Source of the DNA: Thermococcus sp. 4557
GTDB lineage: Archaea; Methanobacteriota_B; Thermococci; Thermococcales; Thermococcaceae
Direction: 5' to 3'
Assembly: GCF_000221185.1 (NCBI RefSeq)
Contig: NC_015865.1
Location: 186,001-250,000 of the forward strand
Length of the DNA stretch: 64,000 nucleotides
In this document: piece after piece, positions 9,053 through 17,941 of the stretch
How positions within the stretch are numbered: the first letter of the stretch is position 1
How the letters are laid out: each line of letters begins with the position of its first letter
The notes under the pieces: model-generated
The model's input: the letters and a program-made list of their open reading frames with translations, nothing else
The model's database searches: none
Told to the model about the DNA's origin: nothing
Program-made: the position numbers and the translations under genes

Positions 9053-10267
9053 TCACTCGAGAATCGAGGTTATTTCATCCCAGAGCTTCCCGGCCAGCTC
9101 GCGTTTGTCCATCCGCGGGAGCTTTTTGACGGAGTCCCTGCCCACGAGGATGACCTCGTTCTCCTCGCTTCCGAAGGCTTTGAGCGTGTTGGCCACAACG
9201 AGGTCGCTTCCCGCCCTCTCGATCTGTTTTCTGGCGGCGTTGATGAGCTCCTCCTCGCTGAGGCCGGTCTCCGCCTTGAAGCCGACGAGGAAAGCTCCCG
9301 GCTGAAGCTCCTTAATCCTGTCTATTATCTTCGGCGTCGGTTCGAGCTCGAGTGTTAGAGTTTTTCCGCTCTTTATTTTCACGCTGGCCCTTTCCTTGAC
9401 GCGGAAGTCGCTCACCGCGGCGGCGAGGATAACGATGTCGTATTTCTTGGCCTTCAGCTCACTCTCTATCGCCTGGAGCATCTCCTCAACGGTCTCGACC
9501 TCGATCTGGTTCTCTACGAAGCTGGGAACGCTCCCCTTCGTCCTGATGAGCGTGACCTCCGCCCCTCTGAATTCCGCCTCCTCGGCTATTGCGACGCCCA
9601 TCTTCCCGCTGCTCGCGTTGGTTATGTAACGAATCGGATCTAGGTACTCCCTCGTTGCGCCGGCTGTGACGAGAACGCGCTTTCCTTCGAGTGTCTTTGG
9701 ATGGAGCTTTTTGATGACGCGGTAGACTATCTCGTCCGTTGTGGCCACCTTCGCCTTGCCCTCCTCGAAGCGGGGCCCTATAAACTCGACGCCGAGCCTC
9801 TTGAGCTTCTCGATGTTCTCGACGACTATCGGGTGTTCGTACATGGTGGAGTGCATCGCGGGGGCAATCATTATCGGTGTGTGGGCGAAGGCAGTCGTCA
9901 CAACGGTTGTGACCGGTGTGTCATCGATTCCGCAGGCGATTTTTCCTATCGTGTTGGCAGTCGCGGGACAGACGAGGATCAGGTCGGCCTTGTTCTCGTG
10001 CTCCCCCGCGAGCTCAACGTGCTCGATGAAGCCGGTGATTTCAGTTACGACCGGGTTCCCTGTGGCGAACTCCATGGCGTAGGGGTGGATTATTTTGGTG
10101 GCGCTCTCGCTCATAACGGCGTGGACCTCGGCACCGTGCCGTATCAGCTCCCTGGCGAGCTTGACGCACTCGACGGCGGCTATACTCCCGGGAATCGCGA
10201 GAACGATTTTTTTGCCAACGAGCTTTCTGCTCTTCGTGGCATGGATCAGTTTGACGTGGTGAAGCAT
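9053..10267 (-). CDS. coaBC: Bifunctional phosphopantothenoylcysteine decarboxylase / phosphopantothenate-cysteine ligase
   Basis: 404 residues in two domains of coenzyme A synthesis. The N-terminal flavoprotein CoaC (about 1-190) has the catalytic His in the HVEL context, the PATANT form of the PASANT motif and APAMHSTMY. The C-terminal CoaB (from about 205) opens GKRVLVTAGATREYLDP and carries NASSGKMG, the nucleotide-binding region. CoaB joins 4'-phosphopantothenate to cysteine and CoaC decarboxylates the product. GGAGGTG stands 5 nt before ATG 10267, and a TATATA-like element lies at about 10297-10305 on the minus strand. A short N-terminal extension of about 15 residues precedes the CoaC core. 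Confidence 0.93.
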   Translation of the reverse strand: MLHHVKLIHATKSRKLVGKKIVLAIPGSIAAVECVKLARELIRHGAEVHAVMSESATKIIHPYAMEFATGNPVVTEITGFIEHVELAGEHENKADLILVCPATANTIGKIACGIDDTPVTTVVTTAFAHTPIMIAPAMHSTMYEHPIVVENIEKLKRLGVEFIGPRFEEGKAKVATTDEIVYRVIKKLHPKTLEGKRVLVTAGATREYLDPIRYITNASSGKMGVAIAEEAEFRGAEVTLIRTKGSVPSFVENQIEVETVEEMLQAIESELKAKKYDIVILAAAVSDFRVKERASVKIKSGKTLTLELEPTPKIIDRIKELQPGAFLVGFKAETGLSEEELINAARKQIERAGSDLVVANTLKAFGSEENEVILVGRDSVKKLPRMDKRELAGKLWDEITSILE

Positions 10268-10321
10268 GGAAACACCTCCAGAAGGGGATTCGTTTAACTC
10301 ATATATAATGTATTGGGAGAA

Positions 10322-11078
<757 letters not shown>

Positions 11079-11231
11079 TCTCCCACCCCTGTGGTTCTCG
11101 ATTTCTGTCCTTCCCAGCATGCCTCCAGCAAACCCTACTTAAGATTTTGGGAAGGCTTTTCTGCCGGAGTGGGCCGCGTTGGCGGCAATACCCTTAAATA
11201 ATTTCGCGCCGTCCTATGTGGTGTGACCGCC

Positions 11232-12512
11232 ATGTCGGGCGTCCCCAGCTTTGAGTTTGGAATAGAGACAATCGCCCTCGCCTCCCTCCTGGTTCTCCTC
11301 TCGGGAATACTGGCGATGCTCATCAGCAGGAAGACGAAGTTCCCATACACCCCGCTCCTTGTTCTCTTTGGTGTTCTCGTGGGGCCGGTTCTGAGTCTGA
11401 TTCTCCCCCAAACGGCCAGACTGCTGTTCTACTACGTCCGTGCCTTTGGACTCTTCCTGGTTCTCTTTGCGGCCGGGTTCAGCCTTAGACTCGCTGTTCT
11501 CAAGGAGCACAAGCTCGTCATAACCCTGCTCGATACTGTTGGCCTTCTGGGAACTGCCCTTCTCGCCGGCTGGTTTTTCTCGTGGGCCTTTGGCGTTCCA
11601 TTCCCCGTCGGCTTCCTCTTCGGAGCGGTGGTCTCGGGCACCGACCCCGCGACGCTGATACCGCTCTTCCAGGAGCATAAGGTCCCGGAGGATGTCGAGA
11701 CGATAATCATCACCGAGGCAATATTCAACGGCCCCCTCGCGATAATACTCACGATGGTGGCCCTGTTCCTCATAATCCCGGAGATTCCAGGCTACGCCCC
11801 CGTCGAGCCCGTCCTGGAGGGTGCCGGCCTCTACGTTGCGGCCATCGTCTACTTCCTCTACCAGATATTCGTCTCGGCCATTATCGGCGCGGTTATAGCG
11901 TACATATCATACCGGGCCATAGTGCGGCTCGGTCTCTACAAAAGCCCCTACACCCAGATACTCGGCCTGGCGATGGCCTTCGGCGGCTACGTTGTTGGAG
12001 AGTTCGTCGGTGCCTCGGGATTCCTCGTCGTCACCATCATAGGCCTCATCCTCGGGAACCACCACGATTTCTTCAAGAGGAAAAACAGTAAAGTGGACGA
12101 TGCCGTGAAGAGGAACATGGAGTTCAACGACGTCCTCTCGACCTTCTCGGTGATATTCATCTTCGTGCTCCTCGGCGCGAGCCTCGACCTCACGGGCCTG
12201 CAGTGGGGGACGATAGCCACCTCGCTCTTGGTGGCACTGTTCGTGATATTCGTCGCCAGGCCGCTGGCCTCCCTCGTTGTCCTGCCATTCACGGGCTTCA
12301 AGCGGTTCCTCTTCATCTCCCTGGAGGGGCCGAAGGGTGCCGTTGCCGCGAGCATGGCGATACTGCCGGTCGTCCTCGGTAGGGTCTACAACAGTCCCGA
12401 GATGATCGCGTGGGGAGAGCTGATACTGAGCGCTGGGCTTATGACGGTTCTGCTCTCGATGCTGCTGGAGTCGGCGTGGGTTTCGCTCCTTAGGGAGAGG
12501 CTCCTGGATTAG
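11232..12512 (+). CDS. Cation:proton antiporter, CPA1 (NhaP-like) family, with altered ND motif
   Basis: About 426 residues and 12 or so hydrophobic helices. CPA1 hallmarks are visible: SGTDPATLIPLFQEHKVPED (the TDP unwound helix region), then ITEAIFNGPLAI where the ion-binding helix should be, and LEGPKGAVAASMA matching the conserved GPRG segment near the end. In NhaP-type antiporters the ion-binding helix reads E-x-x-x-N-D; here it is E-A-I-F-N-G-P, so the transport Asp is replaced by Gly. Coupling or the ion carried may thus differ. Start: ATG 11232 after GGTGTGACCGCC, with TTAAATAA at 11193-11200 as TATA box; GTG 11223 is an alternative. Confidence 0.85.
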   Translation: MSGVPSFEFGIETIALASLLVLLSGILAMLISRKTKFPYTPLLVLFGVLVGPVLSLILPQTARLLFYYVRAFGLFLVLFAAGFSLRLAVLKEHKLVITLLDTVGLLGTALLAGWFFSWAFGVPFPVGFLFGAVVSGTDPATLIPLFQEHKVPEDVETIIITEAIFNGPLAIILTMVALFLIIPEIPGYAPVEPVLEGAGLYVAAIVYFLYQIFVSAIIGAVIAYISYRAIVRLGLYKSPYTQILGLAMAFGGYVVGEFVGASGFLVVTIIGLILGNHHDFFKRKNSKVDDAVKRNMEFNDVLSTFSVIFIFVLLGASLDLTGLQWGTIATSLLVALFVIFVARPLASLVVLPFTGFKRFLFISLEGPKGAVAASMAILPVVLGRVYNSPEMIAWGELILSAGLMTVLLSMLLESAWVSLLRERLLD

Positions 12513-12556
12513 CCTTTTAATCCTTGGATGTCTTGGAGTGGACTCATTCGCACCAC

Positions 12557-13423
12557 TCAGAGGAACCTCTCCATGAAATCCAGCACGGCCAGGGCCCTGT
12601 AGGTGTTCTGGAAGTTCGAGATGCCCAGCTCCAGAGAGCGCCTGAAGCCGCCGTTGGGATTCTGCAGCTGGCGTATGAACCAGACGTGCCTCCTCGGACA
12701 GCTGGGGCTCTCGCCCTGAAGTTCCAGCCCCCTGGTAGCGTAGAAGGTCGGCTCAAGGTACGGGGGAAGGCTGTACGGAACCTCGGTGAAGCCGCCCCAG
12801 TCCCCGCAGAGCTCGCAGTTCCGGAAGTGAGGACTCCTTGGCGGACGATAGCCGAGTTTGCGGAGGCTGAATATCGCCTGATACGTCATCGTCGTCGTGG
12901 GTTGTTTGACTCCGTAGCCGTTACCGTTGCGGAACTTCATGATGAACTCCCTTATGGCTTCCCTCTCGTCGGGGTTGAACTTGATGCCAATTGCATCAAA
13001 GGCCTTGACCACCCAGTAGGTTGCCTCCAGCGGCGTCGCCGTCCCGAACTCCTCGCTCCCGCCTAGGCCGACGGCGAATTTGCCCTCCAGCGGGTTGTAC
13101 TTGGTAAAAACGATGTCAAGGTGCTCCTTCGCAACGTCCTCTGCTCCCAGTATAGCCAGACCTTCAAGGACCATCGCTATCGCCACCACGGCCGTCTGGG
13201 GCTGAATTGCGTTGCTCAGAAACTCAATAGTTTTCTCCGGCTCGGGGAACTCGATGCCGAGGAGGTTGTAGATTTTAATCGCGTAGTACGTGTCGTTGAC
13301 GTTGGTGTCGTTGAGGACGCTGACGAAGCAGTAACCGCCGTCCTTGTGGCGTCTCTCCTCGATGTATCTGATGAGCGAATCAGCGTTAATGAATCGCCCA
13401 ATGTCATAAAGCTTCGAGCCCAT
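12557..13423 (-). CDS. Prenyltransferase/squalene-oxidase-repeat (alpha-toroid) protein of unknown function
   Basis: 288 residues made of repeats that resemble the alpha/alpha-toroid of terpene cyclases and protein prenyltransferase beta subunits: DGGYCFVSVLNDTNVNDTYYAIK, NGNGYGVKQPTTTMTYQAI and NPNGGFRRSLELGISNFQ each show the GG(F/Y)-x-n-NTY pattern. A pair of cysteines (CELCGDW) may bind metal. No DxDD cyclase motif is seen, so squalene-type cyclase activity is not supported. AAGGAGG precedes ATG 13423. A GC-rich hairpin lies in its probable leader. The gene converges on the antiporter. Confidence 0.65.
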   Translation of the reverse strand: MGSKLYDIGRFINADSLIRYIEERRHKDGGYCFVSVLNDTNVNDTYYAIKIYNLLGIEFPEPEKTIEFLSNAIQPQTAVVAIAMVLEGLAILGAEDVAKEHLDIVFTKYNPLEGKFAVGLGGSEEFGTATPLEATYWVVKAFDAIGIKFNPDEREAIREFIMKFRNGNGYGVKQPTTTMTYQAIFSLRKLGYRPPRSPHFRNCELCGDWGGFTEVPYSLPPYLEPTFYATRGLELQGESPSCPRRHVWFIRQLQNPNGGFRRSLELGISNFQNTYRALAVLDFMERFL

Positions 13424-13456
13424 TCTACCGCCTCCTTAAGGTTTTGACGGAGAACA

Positions 13457-13507
13457 GGCGTCATCAGCCCTCGGCGGGCGGTTCGGCTCGAAGCCCGGGC
13501 GGACGCC
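13457..13507. other. GC-rich inverted repeat in intergenic space (possible structured leader)
   Basis: GGCGTC (13457-13462) and GACGCC (13502-13507) are perfect inverted arms enclosing a very GC-rich 39-nt interior that can pair further (GCCC with GGGC). It lies 34 bp upstream of the toroid gene's start and downstream of a TTTTTAA element on the minus strand, so it would fall in that gene's 5' leader. It may equally be a separate small RNA. No box C/D pair with proper spacing was found here. Confidence 0.35.
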
Positions 13508-13616
13508 ATCGCCCACGTGACCCTTCAGGATAGCGGTTAAAAATCTTTGTGGTGCACCGGGCTAATCACCTAAAAGCTTAATAAGTCTGGTGAGAGCCTT
13601 TTTCTGTGATGAAATC

Positions 13617-14312
13617 ATGGAGTTCATAGCCTTCACATACGTCGGCAACTTCATAAGTGAGGAGTTGATAAAAGAAGTTGTCTTTGACGTATTCGACGGG
13701 GCTAACAGGTTCTTTGAAGAGAACGGTCTCCCACTGAGGTTTCTCTACGTTGGAAAGCTCAAGCTCGAGCCGGGTTATCTGATAGACATATACACCCCGG
13801 AAGGGAAGATCCGGGCCTATCCCCTTGAGGCCCTCGTCGATGTGCTCCATGCCAAGCTCATCCACGAGATTGAGGAGCGGCCGGATATCAAGATGGATAA
13901 GATGTTCGCCCTCACGACTTTTCCCCTGGTTTCCCGCAATCCGTACTTCGACTTCTACGAGAAGTTCCTCGGCATCCATGAAACGAGGCTCGGCCTCAGG
14001 ATAATGGTGCTTTCGATGAACCCCTTTGAGCCGCCCGAACTCTCTGGGCTGCTGAGAAAGGCGGGTGGAGAAGACGGCCCGGAGAAGGAGTCGCAGGGCC
14101 GTCTGAGGGCTTCGCTGGAGCTATTCAAGGCAAGGCTTCTTAAAGGGGTTCTCCACGAGGTGGGCCACGGTTTCGGGCTGGAGCACTGCACCAACCAGTG
14201 TGTCATGAACCCGCCCGCCAGTATGGAGGAATGGGATTCGAGGGTGCCCGGCTACTGCAGAACGTGCCTCATCAAGTTGAAGTCGAATCTTTCTTCGGAC
14301 CACCGGCGGTGA
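13617..14312 (+). CDS. amzA: Archaemetzincin (zinc metalloprotease)
   Basis: About 231 residues. The catalytic signature HEVGHGFGLEHC is the archaemetzincin form of HExxHxxGxxH, followed by the second zinc site: Cys after the third His, CVM, and CRTC near the C-terminus (about residues 184-222). Members are cytosolic metallopeptidases with few known substrates. TTAATAAG at 13578-13585 is the likely TATA box, giving a start of transcription only a few bases before the coding region. I chose ATG 13617 with GTGATG just ahead; an earlier in-frame GTG at 13590 lies in the promoter. Confidence 0.92.
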   Translation: MEFIAFTYVGNFISEELIKEVVFDVFDGANRFFEENGLPLRFLYVGKLKLEPGYLIDIYTPEGKIRAYPLEALVDVLHAKLIHEIEERPDIKMDKMFALTTFPLVSRNPYFDFYEKFLGIHETRLGLRIMVLSMNPFEPPELSGLLRKAGGEDGPEKESQGRLRASLELFKARLLKGVLHEVGHGFGLEHCTNQCVMNPPASMEEWDSRVPGYCRTCLIKLKSNLSSDHRR

Positions 14313-14341
14313 ATTCCAACCCTGAATGTCCGGCTTCTTCC

Positions 14342-14806
14342 TTACTGCCCTCCGCCCACCAGCTTCCTCGCCTCTTCCAGCACCTTCGCCGCATGGCCCT
14401 TCGCACGGACGTTGGTCTTCTGCCAGATGATTTCTCCGTGGGGGTTGAATATGAACGTGCTCCGTATAACGCCCTCGTACTCCCTTCCGTAGCTCTTCTT
14501 CCTTCCCCAGGCACCGAGGGCCCGTATCAGCTCCGCGTTGGGGTCGCTGAGAAGGGTCACCTTTAATCCGTGCTTTTCCTTGAAGCTCAGGTGTCTCTTG
14601 ACCGAGTCCTTTGACACGCCGACAACCTGGAAGCCAAGCCTCTCAAACTCCGGAAGGAGCTCGGTGAATTCATTTGCTTCCGTTGTACAGCCGGGCGTGT
14701 TGTCCTTTGGGTAGACATAGACGACGGTCCATTTTCCGCCGATTACATCCCGGAGGGTTACCTCCCTCCCGTTCTCATCGAAAACCCGAATATCGAGGGG
14801 GTTCAT
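14342..14806 (-). CDS. Peroxiredoxin, BCP/PrxQ family
   Basis: A 154-residue thioredoxin-fold peroxidase. The active site reads YPKDNTPGCTTEANEF, with peroxidatic Cys in TPGCT, and the C-terminal ST(F/I)IFNP-type strand follows. In E. coli BCP and most PrxQ proteins a resolving Cys sits five residues after the first; here that position is Asn, and no other Cys is present, so this is a one-Cys variant that must use an external thiol. ATG 14806 fits a TATA-like element near 14836-14843; an upstream in-frame ATG at 14818 is the alternative. Confidence 0.9.
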   Translation of the reverse strand: MNPLDIRVFDENGREVTLRDVIGGKWTVVYVYPKDNTPGCTTEANEFTELLPEFERLGFQVVGVSKDSVKRHLSFKEKHGLKVTLLSDPNAELIRALGAWGRKKSYGREYEGVIRSTFIFNPHGEIIWQKTNVRAKGHAAKVLEEARKLVGGGQ

Positions 14807-14899
14807 GCCACCACCCATGGAAGTATGGCATCCTAACTATTAATCCTTTTGGCAAAGGTTATTAGGAACCGCGCCGACTACCCGATTAGGTGAGAGAAC

Positions 14900-16336
14900 A
14901 TGAGGCTTCCCGCTCACAAGACGAAGATCGTGGCCACAATCGGGCCCGCGTCCCTCAAGAGCGAAACGATAGAGGCGATGATAAAGGCAGGAATGGGTGT
15001 GGCGCGTATAAACTTTGCCCACGGGGACCTGGAGCAGCACGCCCGCACCATTGAGCTGGTGAGGAAGGCGGCTCGGAGGCTGAACCGCCCCGTGGCGATC
15101 CTCGGTGATCTCCCTGGGGTAAAAATCCGCGTCGGCGAGATTGCTGGCGGTTCAGTGACCCTCAGAAGGTGGCAGACGGTAACGCTCACCACCAAGGATG
15201 TGGTCGGCAACGAAGGCCTTATTCCGGTCCAGTTCAAGGACTTTCCGAAGATGGTTTCCAGGGGAGACGTCATCTACCTGAGCGACGGTTTCATCGCCCT
15301 CCGCGTGGAGGAAGTCCGCGGCACCGACGTGGTCTGTAAGGTCCTGGTTGGGGGAACCCTCTTTTCCCACAAGGGCATAAACGTTCCGAAGGCAAGGATC
15401 GCAATAGACGCGGTGACCGAGAGTGACCTCAGGTTCATAGAGTTCGCCATTGAACACGGCGTCGATGCGATAGGCATAAGCTTCGTCGGCTCGGCGTATG
15501 ACGTCCTCAAGGTCAGGCGCTTTGTTGAGGAAAAGGGCGGCAGGATGTTTATCATTGCAAAGATAGAGCGGCCGGATGCCGTCAGGAACTTCGACGAGAT
15601 CCTCCGCGCCGCCGATGGTATAATGATAGCGCGCGGCGACCTCGGAGTGGAGATGCCCATAGAGAAGCTGCCCATCCTCCAGAAGAAGCTCATCCACAAA
15701 GCCAACGTCGCCGGCAAGCCAGCCATTACCGCGACGCAGATGCTCGAGAGCATGACCGAGGAGAAGCTCCCCACGAGGGCAGAAGTCACCGACGTCGCCA
15801 ACGCCATCCTTGACGGTACGGACGCGGTGATGCTCTCGGAGGAAACGGCGGTCGGCAGGTATCCCGTCGATGCCGTGAGGATGATGGCCAGGATAGCCAA
15901 GGCGATCGAGGCGTACAGGGATTCCCTCTGGTCCGCGCGCATAGTGGAGTGGAAGATGAGCGAGTGGAAGGGCCGGATGCCCAGGAAAGGCACAATAAAG
16001 GACACGATAGCAAGGAGCATCATCGAGGCCCTGAACTCGATGGACATCAAGCACATCCTCACCCCGACGAGGACGGGCGAGACCGCGAGGCTCATCTCGC
16101 GCTTCAAGCCGAAGCAGTGGGTTCTCGCCTTCGTGCGGGACGAATGGGTCGGCAACACGCTGATGTTCTCCTACGGCGTCTATCCATTCGTCGTGGAGGA
16201 GACCAGCGAGGACGAGATACTGCGCCTGATAAGCGGTCTCGGCCTCGTTAAGGAGAACGACACTATCCTGCTAACGAAGGGAACCCCGATAGGGAAGACC
16301 GTGGGAACGAACACGATAAGGATTTTCACCGTTTGA
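14900..16336 (+). CDS. pyk: Pyruvate kinase
   Basis: 478 residues with the complete pyruvate kinase layout: KIVATIGPAS at the N-terminus, MGVARINFAHGD, the catalytic MFIIAKIERPDAV (Lys of the active site) and MIARGDLGVEMP, then GTDAVMLSEETAVGRYP and a C-terminal allosteric-type domain. It transfers phosphate from phosphoenolpyruvate to ADP at the end of the modified Embden-Meyerhof pathway. GGTGAGAGAAC precedes the ATG. I saw no TATCAC-N5-GTGATA glycolytic regulator motif ahead of it. A T-run follows the stop. Confidence 0.96.
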   Translation: MRLPAHKTKIVATIGPASLKSETIEAMIKAGMGVARINFAHGDLEQHARTIELVRKAARRLNRPVAILGDLPGVKIRVGEIAGGSVTLRRWQTVTLTTKDVVGNEGLIPVQFKDFPKMVSRGDVIYLSDGFIALRVEEVRGTDVVCKVLVGGTLFSHKGINVPKARIAIDAVTESDLRFIEFAIEHGVDAIGISFVGSAYDVLKVRRFVEEKGGRMFIIAKIERPDAVRNFDEILRAADGIMIARGDLGVEMPIEKLPILQKKLIHKANVAGKPAITATQMLESMTEEKLPTRAEVTDVANAILDGTDAVMLSEETAVGRYPVDAVRMMARIAKAIEAYRDSLWSARIVEWKMSEWKGRMPRKGTIKDTIARSIIEALNSMDIKHILTPTRTGETARLISRFKPKQWVLAFVRDEWVGNTLMFSYGVYPFVVEETSEDEILRLISGLGLVKENDTILLTKGTPIGKTVGTNTIRIFTV

Positions 16337-16337
16337 C

Positions 16338-16344
16338 TTTTTTT
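16338..16344 (+). terminator. T-run terminator after pyk
   Basis: Seven consecutive T residues follow the pyk stop codon by one base. Oligo-T runs without a required hairpin are the usual intrinsic terminator in Thermococcales. Confidence 0.6.
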
Positions 16345-16361
16345 ATTCAAGCCGATTTTGG

Positions 16362-16440
16362 GCCGCCTCGCCGCACGGCGAACGCTTCAGGCCTTCACCC
16401 GCTGGGCGGGGCTTCTGGAAGTGCCGAGGGTCCGTGAGAC
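16362..16440. ncRNA. Candidate structured GC-rich RNA between pyk and adk
   Basis: Between the pyk T-run and adk lies about 80 bp of very GC-rich DNA with several nested inverted repeats: GCCG-CA-CGGC (16370-16379), CCCGC-TGG-GCGGG (16398-16410) and an outer pairing of GGCCTTC (16390-16396) with GAAGTGCC (16418-16425). No ORF is credible here. Isolated GC-rich stems between genes are how several hyperthermophile small RNAs were first found. Strand and function are not determinable; it could also be an adk leader. Confidence 0.4.
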
Positions 16441-16497
16441 TTTGTGTTCACCGCAATCCTTTTAGCCTCCCGCGAATAACTAACCCGGGTGAGAAAA

Positions 16498-17172
16498 ATG
16501 AACATTCTTATTTTTGGTCCGCCTGGAAGCGGAAAGTCCACCCATTCAAGGACGATAACCGAGCGCTATGGTCTGGTCTATGTCTCTTCTGGTGACATGA
16601 TACGGGCCGAGATAGAGAGGGGCAGCGAACTGGGGAGGGAGCTGGAGAGATACCTTGCAAGGGGTGAACTCATTCCGGACACCGTTGTCAACACCCTCGT
16701 AATCTCGCGGCTCAGGCGGAACCGGAAGAACTTCATCATCGATGGATACCCCAGAACGGCGGAACAGGTTCTGGCGCTCGAGGACTACCTCTATGATCAC
16801 GGCATGAAAATAGACGTGGCCCTGGAGATCTTCATTGAGAAGAAGGAAAGCATAGAGAGGATATCCGGCAGGAGGATATGCCCGAAGTGCGGTGCCGTTT
16901 ACCACGTTAAGTACCGGCCCCCGAAGGTTCCCGGAAAGTGCGACGTCTGCGGCGCTGAGCTGGTTCAGCGTGAGGACGACAGACCCGAGATCGCCGGCAG
17001 CCGCTATGACCTGTACATAAAGAACATGGGGCCGATAATCAAGTTTTATCGGAAGCAGGGGATATACGTCAGAGTGGATGGGCACGATGGGATACCTCAG
17101 GTCTGGGAACGCATAAGGCCCCTCCTCGACTACATCAGCTCTCGCGAGTCTCTTTCCCCAGGACGCTCATGA
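16498..17172 (+). CDS. adk: Adenylate kinase with zinc-type LID domain
   Basis: About 224 residues of bacterial-type adenylate kinase: P-loop FGPPGSGKSTHS, AMP-binding SSGDMIR and DGYPRT, and a LID with four cysteines, CPKCGAVYH and CDVCGAEL, that bind structural zinc. It equilibrates ATP, ADP and AMP. ATG 16498 follows GGGTGAGAAAA; the GTG at 16489 falls inside that ribosome site. The 3' end overlaps the convergent gene at 17135 by 38 bp, which is unusual and puts the last 12 residues on shared DNA. Confidence 0.95.
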   Translation: MNILIFGPPGSGKSTHSRTITERYGLVYVSSGDMIRAEIERGSELGRELERYLARGELIPDTVVNTLVISRLRRNRKNFIIDGYPRTAEQVLALEDYLYDHGMKIDVALEIFIEKKESIERISGRRICPKCGAVYHVKYRPPKVPGKCDVCGAELVQREDDRPEIAGSRYDLYIKNMGPIIKFYRKQGIYVRVDGHDGIPQVWERIRPLLDYISSRESLSPGRS

Positions 17173-17884
17173 GGTCCCGTATTTCATCCATCTCCGCCAA
17201 TTCCTCAGCTTCCTTCTCTATCTGATCCAGGCGTTTCATGATGATCCCGACAGTTTTGTCCCCAGGATCGAGTACCCTTGCCCTGACGGATATGTACTCC
17301 GCGTTGAGGGTTCTTAGGTAGGAGGATGCCTTGTGGGTGAGGTCTTTCGCGAGGTTTTCCTTTACGCTCGACGGCTTCTCATCTGGCAGCAGCAGGGTGA
17401 TGGTAAGCTGCGGCCTGCCGTCGGGGGGCATGTTGAGGACGATGGTTGAAAAGTCGATTCTCTTGTCCTTCAGGTATATCACAAGTCCCTTCCCCAGCCG
17501 CTCTATCGTTCTCTTGATATCATCAGGGCAGTTCACCACGAGGTTGATTTCTTCCTTCCGCGGCTTTCCGGCCGCCTCTATGGTTCTGAATCCCGCCACC
17601 TGAAACCTGGCGTCGTACAGCCTCCCAAACGTGCGGGTGGCGTCCTCGGCCAGCTTCTCAAGGAGGCCGGATATTATCGAGTCCAGCTCGCCGGGAAGAA
17701 ACGTCTCGGGCCTGCGGATTTCGAAGAGGAATGCCAGCTTTATGACCCTCCCAACCGGCTTCACGCCGACCTTCATGCCAACGAGCTCCACGCCTAGGGT
17801 TTCGAGGGCGTCCCGGATGTTTCCGGCGAAGAGCTTCTCGACCACGGGATAATACTCGGGGGGTTCAACGGTTAGTACTGTCAT
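17135..17884 (-). CDS. Conserved-looking hypothetical protein
   Basis: 249 residues with no motif I recognise. The composition is that of a soluble protein: mixed charged helices, a possible coiled segment near the C-terminus (RLDQIEKEAEELAEMDEI), and no membrane segment or Cys pair. ATG 17884 is the only good start. The C-terminal end overlaps adk on the opposite strand by 38 bp. Codon use matches the neighbours, so the frame looks genuinely coding. No function is offered. Confidence 0.7.
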   Translation of the reverse strand: MTVLTVEPPEYYPVVEKLFAGNIRDALETLGVELVGMKVGVKPVGRVIKLAFLFEIRRPETFLPGELDSIISGLLEKLAEDATRTFGRLYDARFQVAGFRTIEAAGKPRKEEINLVVNCPDDIKRTIERLGKGLVIYLKDKRIDFSTIVLNMPPDGRPQLTITLLLPDEKPSSVKENLAKDLTHKASSYLRTLNAEYISVRARVLDPGDKTVGIIMKRLDQIEKEAEELAEMDEIRDLMSVLGKETRES

Positions 17885-17941
17885 TTGATGGTTCTACGGC
17901 GAAATCACTTTAAGGGTTTTGTTCAACTACCTCAGGTGACC

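Noticed and set aside
11079-11220. Fluoride riboswitch upstream of crcB
   Set aside because: The leader has GC-rich stretches, but the conserved crcB-motif core and pseudoknot could not be matched; a covariance search would decide.
13440-13545. Box C/D sRNA on the minus strand (CTGATGA present)
   Set aside because: No D box at the right distance and no second C box; only one box fits.
14840-14899. Glycolytic regulator motif (TATCAC-N5-GTGATA) ahead of pyk
   Set aside because: The motif was looked for and is not present.
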